This document shows, in pieces, positions 51,614 to 59,037 of a stretch of 64,000 nt of DNA (its first letter is position 1; the number at the start of each line of letters is the position of its first letter). The DNA comes from Halorussus salinus. Its GTDB lineage: Archaea; Halobacteriota; Halobacteria; Halobacteriales; Haladaptataceae. The notes below the pieces were generated by a model, which saw only the letters and a program-made list of their open reading frames with translations, did not search any database and had not been told where the DNA came from. Position numbers and translations under genes: made by a program. Location of the stretch: NCBI RefSeq assembly GCF_004765815.2, contig NZ_SBIS02000007.1:62001-126000 (forward strand), written 5' to 3'.

Positions 51614-53545
51614 TCAGTCGTCGCCCGACGCCGCCGCGCCGCCCGAACTCACGCCGGTTCCGGGACCGATGTCGATGCCGAGTTCGTCCAGTTTCTCGTC
51701 GGGGACTACGCCGTCCTCCCAGCCGCGGACCTCGTAGTACTCGTCTTTGAGTTGGTCGAGTTCCACGAGTTGGCCCTCCGAGCCGCCCTGTCCGGGGATG
51801 GCCTTGGGGTCGCCCTCCACGAACCGGGCGGGTAGGTCGTCGTCGCTCCCGTCGAAGCCGACGAGGTTGTTGTAGTAGCGTTCGAGGTTGTAGATGCGCT
51901 CGCCCGCCTCCATCAGTTCCTCCTCGGAGAAGTCCAGTCCCGTCATGCCGTTGAACTGGAGGACGTACTCCTCGATGCCCTCCGCGAAGGCGTTGAACTT
52001 GCAGATGTCGAACGAGTCGCTGATGGCGTGGAGGTCTTGGAACGTCGCGCAGAGTTCGCCCTTCCCCTCGGGTTCGCTCGGGTCCACCTTGGTCGGGATG
52101 CCCAGAATCTCGGCCGAGGGCGTGTACCCCCGGAGGTGGCAGGCCCCGCGGTTCGAGGTGGCGTAGCCGATGGCCATCCCCTTCATCGCCCGCGGGTCGT
52201 AGGCCGCCATCGTCTGGCCCTTCACGTCGAGGCTCATGTCGGGGTCGCCGAACTCGGCGGCCGCCCTGCCCGCGCCCTCCGCGAGCGAGTCCGCGAGGTC
52301 GTCCTCGCGGTGGGCGATGCGCTCTATCATCTCTATCATCGTGTCGGCGTCGCCCCAGTCGAGGCCCTCCTCGATGTGGCCCTCCTCGGTCGCCTCCATC
52401 GCCATCGCCATCGTGTTGCCCACGTCGATGGTGTCCACGCCCATGTCGTTGCACCGGTCTATCATCATCGCGACCTTGTCGCGGTCGTCGCTCATCGAGT
52501 TGGGACCGAGCGCCCACGCCGACTCGTACTCGTAGGACTCCATCCGGATGTTGTGGTCCTCGCCCTTGTGGTGAACGTCAACCTCGACCTCCTTCTTACA
52601 CGCGACCGGACAGGAGTGGCAGGTCGGTTCGTCCACGAGGATGTTCTCGCGGACGTTCTCGCCGGAGACGTTCTCGGCGTCGATGTTGGGTTCCGAGGGG
52701 TCTTCTTCCGCCTCGCTACTGGTCGAGGTGTTCTTCGCGTTGCGGGTGGGGAGACCGTCCATCTCCTCGGTCAGGTTCATCAGGACGTTGGTGCCGTACA
52801 TCGAGAGACCGCCCTCGTTGGGCGCGGTCACGTCGGACTCCTGAATCACCTGCATCGCCTGCTTGTGGCCCTCTTGGAACGTCTCGGGGTCGGCGGGCTT
52901 GGGCATCTTTGTCGAGGACTTGACGACGACGGCCTTGAGGTTCTTCGACCCCATCACCGCGCCGGTGCCGCCCCGACCCGAGGCGCGGTCGTCCTCGTTC
53001 ATGATGCAGGCGTACCGGACCTGATTCTCGCCGCCGGGACCGATGGCCATCACCGAGAGGTTCTTGCCGACCTCGCCGTCCACCTCGTCGCCGAGTTCGT
53101 CTATCGTGTCGTGGACGCCCCAACCCCAGAGGTGGGAGGCATCGCGGAGTTCGACCTCGCCGTCCTCCACGACGGCGTAGACGGGGTCCTCGGCCTCGCC
53201 ATCGAACAGCAGGCCGTCGAATCCGGCCCACTTGAGGCGCGCACCGGACCACCCGCCGTGGTGGGAGTCGGTCACGGTGTTCGTGAGCGGCGACTTCGTG
53301 ACGACCGCGATGCGCCCGCTCATCACGGTCTGAGTTCCGGTGAGCGGCCCGTTCATGAACGCGAGCAGGTTGTCCGGGCCGAGGGGGTCCACGTCCGGCC
53401 CTTGGTCGAAGACGTACTTCACCCCCAAGCCGCGCGCGCCGATGTACTTCCGAGCGTCCTCGTCGTCGATGGGCTCGTAGGCTACCTCCTCGTCGCTCAG
53501 GTCGATGCGGGCGACGTTGTCTTGGAATCCGCCGAGGTCAGTCAT
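51614..53545 (-). CDS. aor: aldehyde ferredoxin oxidoreductase (AOR family, tungsten pterin)
   Basis: A 643-residue AOR-type enzyme that oxidises aldehydes to acids with ferredoxin, using a tungsto-bispterin and one [4Fe-4S] cluster. The N-terminal domain starts DNVARIDLSDEEV and has ARGLGVKYVF and NDEDDRASGRGGTGAVMGSKNL-like loops (read here as MNEDDRASGRGGTGAVMG). The cluster Cys ligands are CHSCPVAC (three Cys) and a later Cys in SFDICKFNAF. The C-terminus is an Ala/Ser/Gly-rich tail. MoaB and MoaD-like proteins in this window could serve its cofactor. Upstream: TAATACAAGTG in the promoter region. Confidence 0.93.
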   Translation of the reverse strand: MTDLGGFQDNVARIDLSDEEVAYEPIDDEDARKYIGARGLGVKYVFDQGPDVDPLGPDNLLAFMNGPLTGTQTVMSGRIAVVTKSPLTNTVTDSHHGGWSGARLKWAGFDGLLFDGEAEDPVYAVVEDGEVELRDASHLWGWGVHDTIDELGDEVDGEVGKNLSVMAIGPGGENQVRYACIMNEDDRASGRGGTGAVMGSKNLKAVVVKSSTKMPKPADPETFQEGHKQAMQVIQESDVTAPNEGGLSMYGTNVLMNLTEEMDGLPTRNAKNTSTSSEAEEDPSEPNIDAENVSGENVRENILVDEPTCHSCPVACKKEVEVDVHHKGEDHNIRMESYEYESAWALGPNSMSDDRDKVAMMIDRCNDMGVDTIDVGNTMAMAMEATEEGHIEEGLDWGDADTMIEMIERIAHREDDLADSLAEGAGRAAAEFGDPDMSLDVKGQTMAAYDPRAMKGMAIGYATSNRGACHLRGYTPSAEILGIPTKVDPSEPEGKGELCATFQDLHAISDSFDICKFNAFAEGIEEYVLQFNGMTGLDFSEEELMEAGERIYNLERYYNNLVGFDGSDDDLPARFVEGDPKAIPGQGGSEGQLVELDQLKDEYYEVRGWEDGVVPDEKLDELGIDIGPGTGVSSGGAAASGDD

Positions 53546-53700
53546 AGTAACGTTGTACACTTGTATTAGGGCGGTAACGTGTTAGTGGTTGCCGTACGGG
53601 CGTAACCGATTGTGGTTACGTCGAACTCCGCACCGAGGAGCCCCACCTCCAGCGTCGCCGACCGTCGCTTTTTAGCGCCGGACGCGCCAACGCTCGGTCA

Positions 53701-54153
53701 ATGAAGACGAGCGCAGTTCGGCCGCCGACGTGGCTCCGCTGGCTCGCCGTCGCGGTCGCGGCCGGTGGCATCTTCTTCGCCTCCGTGTTGGACCCGCCCT
53801 CCTCGGGCGTCCCGCCGGTGGGTCCGCTCGGGCTCCTCGGGTTCGACAAGTGGCTCCACGCGCTGGCCTACGCGGGCCTCGCGGGGGCGCTCGCCACCGC
53901 GCTCGCGCCCAGCCACGGTCCCGCGGCCAGTCGCAGTCCTGCGGTCACGGCCGCGCTCGCGGGCCTGCTGGCGGTCGGCTACGGCGTCGGCATCGAGTTC
54001 GTGCAGGCCCCGCTTCCCGAACGCTCCTTCTCGGTGCTTGACATGGCGGCCAACGCGACCGGTGCGGTGGTCGCGGTTCTGGGATGGCGGTTACTGGTCG
54101 GCTTCGTCGCCGGGTCTCGGAGTCCCAGCGAGTCGTCGGAAGTAGAGTCGTGA
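53701..54153 (+). CDS. VanZ-like membrane protein
   Basis: A 150-residue protein with about four spans. LAVAVAAGGIFFASVLD starts the first, then GFDKWLHALAYAGLAGAL contains the D-K-x-x-H motif seen in VanZ proteins; GIEFVQAPLPERSFSVLDM and ATGAVVAVLGW are also in that family, including its Glu-x-x-Q and D-M/x-x-N positions. VanZ proteins give low-level teicoplanin resistance in bacteria, but the role in archaea, which have no peptidoglycan, is unknown. TATA-like GCTTTTTAGC is about 25-34 bases before the ATG. Confidence 0.87.
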   Translation: MKTSAVRPPTWLRWLAVAVAAGGIFFASVLDPPSSGVPPVGPLGLLGFDKWLHALAYAGLAGALATALAPSHGPAASRSPAVTAALAGLLAVGYGVGIEFVQAPLPERSFSVLDMAANATGAVVAVLGWRLLVGFVAGSRSPSESSEVES

Positions 54154-54156
54154 TAC

Positions 54157-54353
54157 GAGTCGGCAGTAGCTAGTTTCTCTAATTTTTCAGCCAGTATGCG
54201 CTAGCTCCTGCCGACAAAAAGGAGTCAACTGCACCGCTCCGCACAGCACCGCGCCTCGTCCTCCCCAACCTCCTGCGTTGTCTGCGAACTGCGTTCGCAG
54301 ACTACTCGTCCCTCGCGCGATTGGCGGACCACGAGGGTCCGCCAGCACGCGCC
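54157..54353 (-). repeat. dispersed repeat family, copy C with an inverted solo tail
   Basis: This fills most of the 297-base gap before raSEA. The main copy runs 54201-54353 on the minus strand: tail CTAGCTCCTGCCGAC, GTCAACTGCACCGC, CCTCCCCAACC, a 10-bp hairpin (GTCTGCGAAC 54280-54289 with GTTCGCAGAC 54293-54302), CTCGTCCCTCGCGCG and the main hairpin (TGGCGGACC 54322-54330 with GGTCCGCCA 54336-54344). At 54159-54173, GTCGGCAGTAGCTAG is an inverted copy of the tail, 14 of 15 matching. Confidence 0.82.
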
Positions 54354-54450
54354 AAATGACCGTCATACCAGCAGTCGCGGGAGAACCGAGGAGAAACGGG
54401 GTGAGTCGGACCCGAAGCCGATTTACGCGCCCGAACGCTACCAACGCCCA

Positions 54451-55536
54451 ATGAGCAAGCCGACGCCCGACGTGTACGAGCAGGGTAGGGGGATGGACGC
54501 CCACAACAAGGTGATGCGCGAGATTCGCGCGGAGAAGGACAAGACGTACGACCCCCACGAGCCGACGCGAGTCTGGATAGACGAGGACCGCACGCCCGGC
54601 GGCGTCTACCAGAGTCTCACCATCATCCTCAACACCGGCGGATGTCGGTGGGCGCGCGCTGGCGGCTGTACGATGTGTGGCTACGTGGCCGAGTCGGTCG
54701 AGGGCGGGTCGGTGGCCCACGAGGCGCTGATGGACCAGATTCAGGTCTGTCTCGACCACGAACAGGAGCAAATCGAGGCGGGCGAGGCCGACGGCGAGTC
54801 GGGACTTATCAAAATCTACACCTCCGGGTCGTTCTTGGACGAGCGCGAGGTCGGCGCGGAGACTCGGCAGGCCATCGCCGAGACGTTCGCGGACCGCGAG
54901 CGCATCGTGGTCGAGAGCCTGCCCGACTTCGTGTCACAGGAGAAAATCGAGGACTTCACCGAGCAGGGCCTCGATACGGACGTGGCCATCGGGCTGGAAA
55001 CCGCGACCGACCGCGTGCGCCACGACTGCGTGAACAAGTACTTCGACTTCGAGGACTACATCGAGGCGAGCGACGAGGCCGAGGCCGCCGGAGCAGGAAT
55101 CAAGGCCTACCTCCTGATGAAGCCGCCGTTCCTCTCCGAATCGGAGGCCATCGAGGACATGAAGTCCTCGGTGCGCAGGTGCGCCGAGTACGCCCACACG
55201 GTCTCGATGAACCCGACCAACGTCCAGCGGTACACGATGGTAGACCAGTTGTACTTCCGGGACGGCTACCGCCCGCCGTGGCTCTGGTCGGTCGCCGAGG
55301 TGCTGGAATCGACCGCGGACGCCGACGCCATCGTGGTCTCGGACCCGGTGGGCCACGGGTCGGACCGCGGCCCGCACAACTGCGGTGAGTGCGACGACCG
55401 CGTGCAGAAAGCTATCAAGGACTTCGACCTGCGCCAAGACCCGAGCGTCTTCGAAGAGGTCTCGTGCGAGTGCGAGGCGACGTGGGAGGCCGTCGTGGAG
55501 CGCGAGAAGAGCTTCAGCCTGCCGCTCGCGCGGTAA
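54451..55536 (+). CDS. raSEA: archaeosine synthase radical SAM subunit RaSEA
   Basis: A 361-residue radical SAM protein that works with ArcS to finish archaeosine in tRNA: it turns the lysine adduct of preQ0 into the final formamidine. The cluster motif is CRWARAGGCTMC with Cys65, Cys73 and Cys76 (Cx7Cx2C), near the start as expected. The later Cys residues in HNCGECDDR and VSCECEATW are typical of the family. TATA-like GATTTACG is 26-33 bases before the ATG. Repeat copies lie just upstream and downstream. Confidence 0.95.
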   Translation: MSKPTPDVYEQGRGMDAHNKVMREIRAEKDKTYDPHEPTRVWIDEDRTPGGVYQSLTIILNTGGCRWARAGGCTMCGYVAESVEGGSVAHEALMDQIQVCLDHEQEQIEAGEADGESGLIKIYTSGSFLDEREVGAETRQAIAETFADRERIVVESLPDFVSQEKIEDFTEQGLDTDVAIGLETATDRVRHDCVNKYFDFEDYIEASDEAEAAGAGIKAYLLMKPPFLSESEAIEDMKSSVRRCAEYAHTVSMNPTNVQRYTMVDQLYFRDGYRPPWLWSVAEVLESTADADAIVVSDPVGHGSDRGPHNCGECDDRVQKAIKDFDLRQDPSVFEEVSCECEATWEAVVEREKSFSLPLAR

Positions 55537-55621
55537 GGGTCGTCACGCCTCCGTCGTCGTTCTCTCTGTCCCCGTTCTTCGACTGGTAGACTATCGGTCG
55601 TATTCTCTCGGCTCTCCACCG

Positions 55622-55840
55622 CGGCGCGTGCGGGCGGACCCTCGTGGTCCGCCCAGCGTGCGAGGTCTGCGCGAACGGATGTGAGCGCACGGCTCGGGAG
55701 ACGCGGTTCGTCTCCCGGTGGATGAGGACCGCAGGCCTCGGCCGAGGACCGCAATCGGTTGGGGAGGCGTGAGGCCGTCGCGGTCGCGGTGCCGTGCGGT
55801 TTCGGTAGCGGTGACTCCATCGCTCAAGCCTGAAGCTAGC
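55622..55840 (+). repeat. dispersed repeat family, copy D
   Basis: This occupies most of the 360-base gap after raSEA; the rest holds nothing I can name. The main hairpin is GGGCGGACC (55632-55640) with GGTCCGCCC (55646-55654). A second hairpin, CGGGAGACG (55695-55703) with CGTCTCCCG (55709-55717), sits in the variable slot. GAGGACCGCA appears twice, then GGTTGGGGAGG, GCGGTGCCGTGCGG, GGTGACTCC and the tail CAAGCCTGAAGCTAGC. Confidence 0.82.
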
Positions 55841-55896
55841 TTCTCGCCGTTGTCGTCAGTTGGTCGGTTCCCACCGTCACTCTCGGGTGGTCGATT

Positions 55897-56436
55897 CTAC
55901 CACAACCCACCACCACAGCCCTTCTCGGTCGTGACGCTCGCCACGTCGAATTTCTCGTCTCGAATCACCACGTCGGTCGCCGTGGCGTTGCAGTCGAACC
56001 ACGACTTCGGGTACTCGACGGTCTCCGAGCGGTCGCCGACTCGGACGCGAATCGCGTAGTCGCGCTCCTCGCGCAGGTCGATAGCGAGGTTCGCCTCGGC
56101 CGCGAGGTCGTAGGTCTCCCGAAACCACGGCTTTGCGTCGGCGCTCCCGCCGATTTCGATTGCGACCGACCGACTCTCGCCGGTCTCGTTCCAGACCCAG
56201 ATCTGCTCGTCCCGGTCCTCGCCGTCGCCGACGACCAACGTCGCGTGGGTCGAATCGGCGTAGAGGGTCGAGTTCGCAGGCTGAAGTCGGGGTGGGGATA
56301 GCCCGGTCTCCTCGCGGACCTCGGGTGGACCGCCGACCAGCGGCACCGAGGAGAGACACCCCGACGAGGCTACCCCTAACCCGACGAGCGCGAGCGCCGA
56401 CCCGCCGCCAGCGAGGAGGTCCCGGCGCGTCGCCAT
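55897..56436 (-). CDS. Tat lipoprotein, second of a tandem paralogous pair
   Basis: A 179-residue exported lipoprotein: MATRRDLLAGGGSALALVGL leads to the lipobox GVASSGC. The mature part is a single beta-sandwich-like domain with IWVWNETGE, YAIRVRVGDRSETV and FDCNATATDVVIR, and a second Cys eight residues from the end, so a disulfide to the Cys of CNATATD is likely. It is a paralogue of the gene directly upstream. The start overlaps that gene's stop (TGATG). Function unknown; a metal or small-ligand carrier on the surface is a guess. Confidence 0.78.
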   Translation of the reverse strand: MATRRDLLAGGGSALALVGLGVASSGCLSSVPLVGGPPEVREETGLSPPRLQPANSTLYADSTHATLVVGDGEDRDEQIWVWNETGESRSVAIEIGGSADAKPWFRETYDLAAEANLAIDLREERDYAIRVRVGDRSETVEYPKSWFDCNATATDVVIRDEKFDVASVTTEKGCGGGLW

Positions 56437-57110
56437 CACTCACCTCCGGCGGTGGTCGTGCAGGCCGCCGCCGTCGAAATCGTGCCGGACTCGATGGTCT
56501 CGGGCCGGACCCGCACGTCGGTCGCGGTGGCGTTGCACCGGAACCGGTCCGGGCCGACGGTGACGGTCTCGTCGCGGTCGCCGACGCGGACCGCCACCTC
56601 GTACGTGCGCGGCTCGTAGAACACGACCGCGAGGGGCGCTCCGGCCGGGAACTCGGTCTCGACGCGGTGGAGTTCGGTATCGTCGGTCGCGACCGTGACC
56701 GCGACGGTCGCCGGTTCGCCGGTCAGGTTCCAGACCCAGACCGCGGGCGTCTCGTAGAAGTTACCGGGCGAGTCGGGACGGTCGCCGACCACCACGCCGC
56801 GGAACGGTTCGTAGGTCTCGGACTCGATGGTCGGCAACCGGGGCACGCCGCGCTCGGCGACCGCGGACGGGGCGGCCTCCTCGGCGGTCGGCAGTGGGGC
56901 GGTCGTCTCCGCGGGCGGTCCGCTGGTCTCCTCGGTCGGCCGCTCGCTGGTCGTCTCGCCCGGCGGCCCGGTAGTCGTCTCGCTCTGCGACGAGGAGTCG
57001 GTGTCGGCCGTCGTTCCGCCGGGCGCATCGACGCCGGAGCCGAGACAGCCAGCGACGCCGAGGAGCGTCCCGCTGGCGACGGTTCCCAAGAGCGCGCGTC
57101 TGGAGGGCAT
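56436..57110 (-). CDS. Tat lipoprotein, first of a tandem paralogous pair
   Basis: A 224-residue exported lipoprotein. MPSRRALLGTVASGTLLGVAGC carries the twin-arginine and lipobox Cys, followed by a Thr/Ser/Glu-rich tether of about 65 residues. The C-terminal domain (about 90-224) has VWVWNLTGE, YEVAVRVGDRDETV and FRCNATATDVRVR, matching its downstream neighbour block for block, and a Cys near the end. N-x-T sites suggest glycosylation. No known family is recognised. Confidence 0.78.
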   Translation of the reverse strand: MPSRRALLGTVASGTLLGVAGCLGSGVDAPGGTTADTDSSSQSETTTGPPGETTSERPTEETSGPPAETTAPLPTAEEAAPSAVAERGVPRLPTIESETYEPFRGVVVGDRPDSPGNFYETPAVWVWNLTGEPATVAVTVATDDTELHRVETEFPAGAPLAVVFYEPRTYEVAVRVGDRDETVTVGPDRFRCNATATDVRVRPETIESGTISTAAACTTTAGGE

Positions 57111-57583
57111 GGCCGGGAGGTGGTCGGCGGCCGACAAGTGTCTTCTGCCGCGGGTGAGTTCGAAAGACGCATTTTCGTTTCTTATGGAATTGTTTTTGTT
57201 GCTTTTAGGAGCCTCTATCCACGTCTACACCTCGTCGTACACGTCCGTTCGCTCCGGGCCGTCGGTACCGACCGAACGGCCGACGTGCCCGTCGAGCGGC
57301 CGGAGCGTCCGCACTACCGAACCCCCGGAGAAAATATATCCTACCCGAATATAATCGGTGAATCGACCCACCGGTAGGCGCGTCGAAACGAACGAAACTG
57401 CCAGCAGGCGGGAGGTAACGGTTCGTTCAATCACCGTTGCGAGCGCCTAAGCCGACCCTACCCGCCGGATACCGGCCGGATAACAAAGTCCTCGCTCGCC
57501 ATCTGTCGTCGTGGGGGTGGCACACTGGGGCGGCGTCCGGCGACCGGGGAGTTCGTCGGACCGCCGTCCGGTGTGTCGGACAC
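57111..57583. other. 473-base gap without a supported gene
   Basis: The left part (57165-57230) and the middle (57325-57355) are clearly richer in A and T than their surroundings; AAAATATATCC and GAATATAATCGG look like TATA boxes in the middle. I see no conserved coding signal: the one minus-strand frame at 57225-57434 lacks a convincing protein pattern. The 57360-57583 part leads to the small gene at 57584. Confidence 0.5.
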
Positions 57584-57709
57584 ATGTCCGAGGGATGGGG
57601 CGACTACGAAACTATCTTCTGTTCGAACGGCTGGATAGAGATTCGGAACAGCGACGAGACCGACGACCAGTGGATAGCCAGCGACACGCCGGTCTCTATC
57701 GAACGATGA
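57584..57709 (+). CDS. very small protein, 41 residues
   Basis: A 41-residue ORF, MSEGWGDYETIFCSNGWIEI then RNSDETDDQWIASDTPVSIE. The strongly protein-like pattern (alternating Trp, Tyr, Ile with acidic residues, one Cys, two SNGWIEI-like beta strands) and its four-base overlap with the next gene (ATGA) support it. A longer frame from 57437 exists, but its first part is not protein-like. Function unknown; small haloarchaeal proteins of this size often act as regulators, which is only a guess. Confidence 0.6.
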   Translation: MSEGWGDYETIFCSNGWIEIRNSDETDDQWIASDTPVSIER

Positions 57710-57921
57710 CGGTCGGCAACGGTTCGCTGGCGGTCGGCGCGAGTCCGATACCGGGGGTGTCGGGCGCGTCGGCCCTCGCCGGAGACCCGCTGGCGGTCGC
57801 CGCCGGGCCTGTCTCGGCGTGGTCGGTCGCGGTCGTCGTCGGTTGGCTCGTCGTCGTGCTACTCGTCTGGTCGCTGTTCTACGCCTACGGTCGCGCCAAT
57901 CGCCGAACCTCTCGGCCCTGA
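57706..57921 (+). CDS. small single-span membrane protein
   Basis: A 71-residue protein: a Gly/Ala/Ser-rich N-terminal part with no clear signal, then one span, SVAVVVGWLVVVLLVWSLF (about residues 39-57), and a basic end YGRANRRTSR. Topology is N-out/C-in by the positive-inside rule. The ATG overlaps the stop of the 41-residue gene (ATGA), so the pair is probably translated together. No family is recognised. Confidence 0.65.
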   Translation: MTVGNGSLAVGASPIPGVSGASALAGDPLAVAAGPVSAWSVAVVVGWLVVVLLVWSLFYAYGRANRRTSRP

Positions 57922-57957
57922 GCGGTCGCTCGGCCCGAAACGACGCTCGGCCCGAAG

Positions 57958-58635
57958 CTACGCCTCGAAGCCGCGCAGGATGCCCTGCCCGTCGGTCCCG
58001 CCGATGTCGGGCAACGAGATGCGCTCGGGGTGGGGCATCAACACCGCTACGGATTCGTTCTCACCGAGGACGCCAGCGACGTTCTCCTTCGAGCCGTTGG
58101 GGTTGGCCTCGTCGGTGACCGCGCCCTCCTCGTCGCAGTAACGGAAGAGGACGCGATTCTCGTCGTTCAGTTTCGCCAGATGCTCGTCGGTCACTTCGAA
58201 GCGGCCCTCGCCGTGGGCGATGGGCAACTCGATTACCTCGCCCTCGTCGTAGTTCGCGGTCCACGGCGTGTCGGCGTTCTCGACGCGGACGTGGACGCGC
58301 TCGCACTGGAACCGCGAGGAGGCGTTGGTCGTGAACGCGCCGGGCGTGAGCCGAGACTCCGAGCCGATTTGGGCACCGTTGCAGACGCCGAGGAGGGGCA
58401 CGCCGTCGGCGGCCGCCTCTCGAATCTCGGCCATGATGGGGCTGTTGGCCGCGATAGCCCCGGCTCGGAGGTAGTCGCCGTAGGAGAACCCGCCGGGGAG
58501 CATGATGCCCGAGGGGTCTTCGGGCAGGCCCTCCTCGTGCCAGACGAGTTCGGCGTCGATGCCGAGGTGCGAGAGTGCGCGCCGGGCGTCCCGGTCGCAG
58601 TTGCTCCCGCCGAACTGAATTATGGCTACGGTCAT
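57958..58635 (-). CDS. purQ: phosphoribosylformylglycinamidine synthase subunit I (glutaminase)
   Basis: A 225-residue glutamine amidotransferase that supplies ammonia to PurL for the fourth step of purine synthesis. The nucleophile is Cys85 in LLGVCNGAQIG, the oxyanion strand is MLPGGFSYGDYLRAG, and the catalytic His and Glu lie in MPHPER near residue 205. PurL is not in this window, so the third subunit is encoded elsewhere. The start overlaps the stop of purS by four bases (ATGA), so they are coupled. Confidence 0.96.
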   Translation of the reverse strand: MTVAIIQFGGSNCDRDARRALSHLGIDAELVWHEEGLPEDPSGIMLPGGFSYGDYLRAGAIAANSPIMAEIREAAADGVPLLGVCNGAQIGSESRLTPGAFTTNASSRFQCERVHVRVENADTPWTANYDEGEVIELPIAHGEGRFEVTDEHLAKLNDENRVLFRYCDEEGAVTDEANPNGSKENVAGVLGENESVAVLMPHPERISLPDIGGTDGQGILRGFEA

Positions 58636-58883
58636 CGCTCCTCGACTTCGACCTCGTAGTCGTGGATGGTCGGGTTCGCCAGCAGGCGCTCGGCCATCTC
58701 GTCGGCGCGCTCGGCGGCCGAGTCGGCGGACTCCGCGTCTACGTCCACCTCGAACTGGTCGGCCGACCGCAGGTGGTCCAACTCGAAGCCGAGTCGTTCC
58801 AGCGCCCGCTTGGTCGTCTCTGCCTCGGGGTCGAGGACGCCCTCCTTCAGGCGGACCGTCACCGTGGCGGTGTAGGCAGTCAT
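58632..58883 (-). CDS. purS: phosphoribosylformylglycinamidine synthase subunit PurS
   Basis: An 83-residue PurS, the small bridging subunit of the PurLQS complex. The ferredoxin-like beta-alpha-beta pattern is visible: YTATVTVRLKEGVLDPEAE, TKRALERLGFELDHLRSADQF, then a second helix AERADEMAERLLANPTI and a final strand YEVEVEE. I chose ATG 58883, because a TATA-like CTTTTGAG lies 23-31 bases upstream on this strand; ATG 58904 would sit inside the promoter. It is the first gene of purSQ and is divergent from the purU-like gene. Confidence 0.93.
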   Translation of the reverse strand: MTAYTATVTVRLKEGVLDPEAETTKRALERLGFELDHLRSADQFEVDVDAESADSAAERADEMAERLLANPTIHDYEVEVEER

Positions 58884-59037
58884 CGGTTCGAGATGGTCGT
58901 TCATGCTCAAAAGCCCTTTCGGAATCCGAGTTCGTTTCACAAACGTGCATATCTCCGGGAATGTTGCGCCGAAGCGTCCCCTTTTAGTGTCGAGTCCCGT
59001 CGATACCTGCATCTATGTCCCCCGAGCAGGTGGTCCG

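Noticed and set aside
25980-57176. Shared 14-base word AAAGACGCATTTTC at 25980 and 57163
   Set aside because: At this window size a single 14-base match between two places is expected by chance.
57225-57434. 69-codon minus-strand ORF in the 57-kb gap
   Set aside because: It covers the TATA-rich promoter region and has no conserved pattern; no reason to call it a gene.
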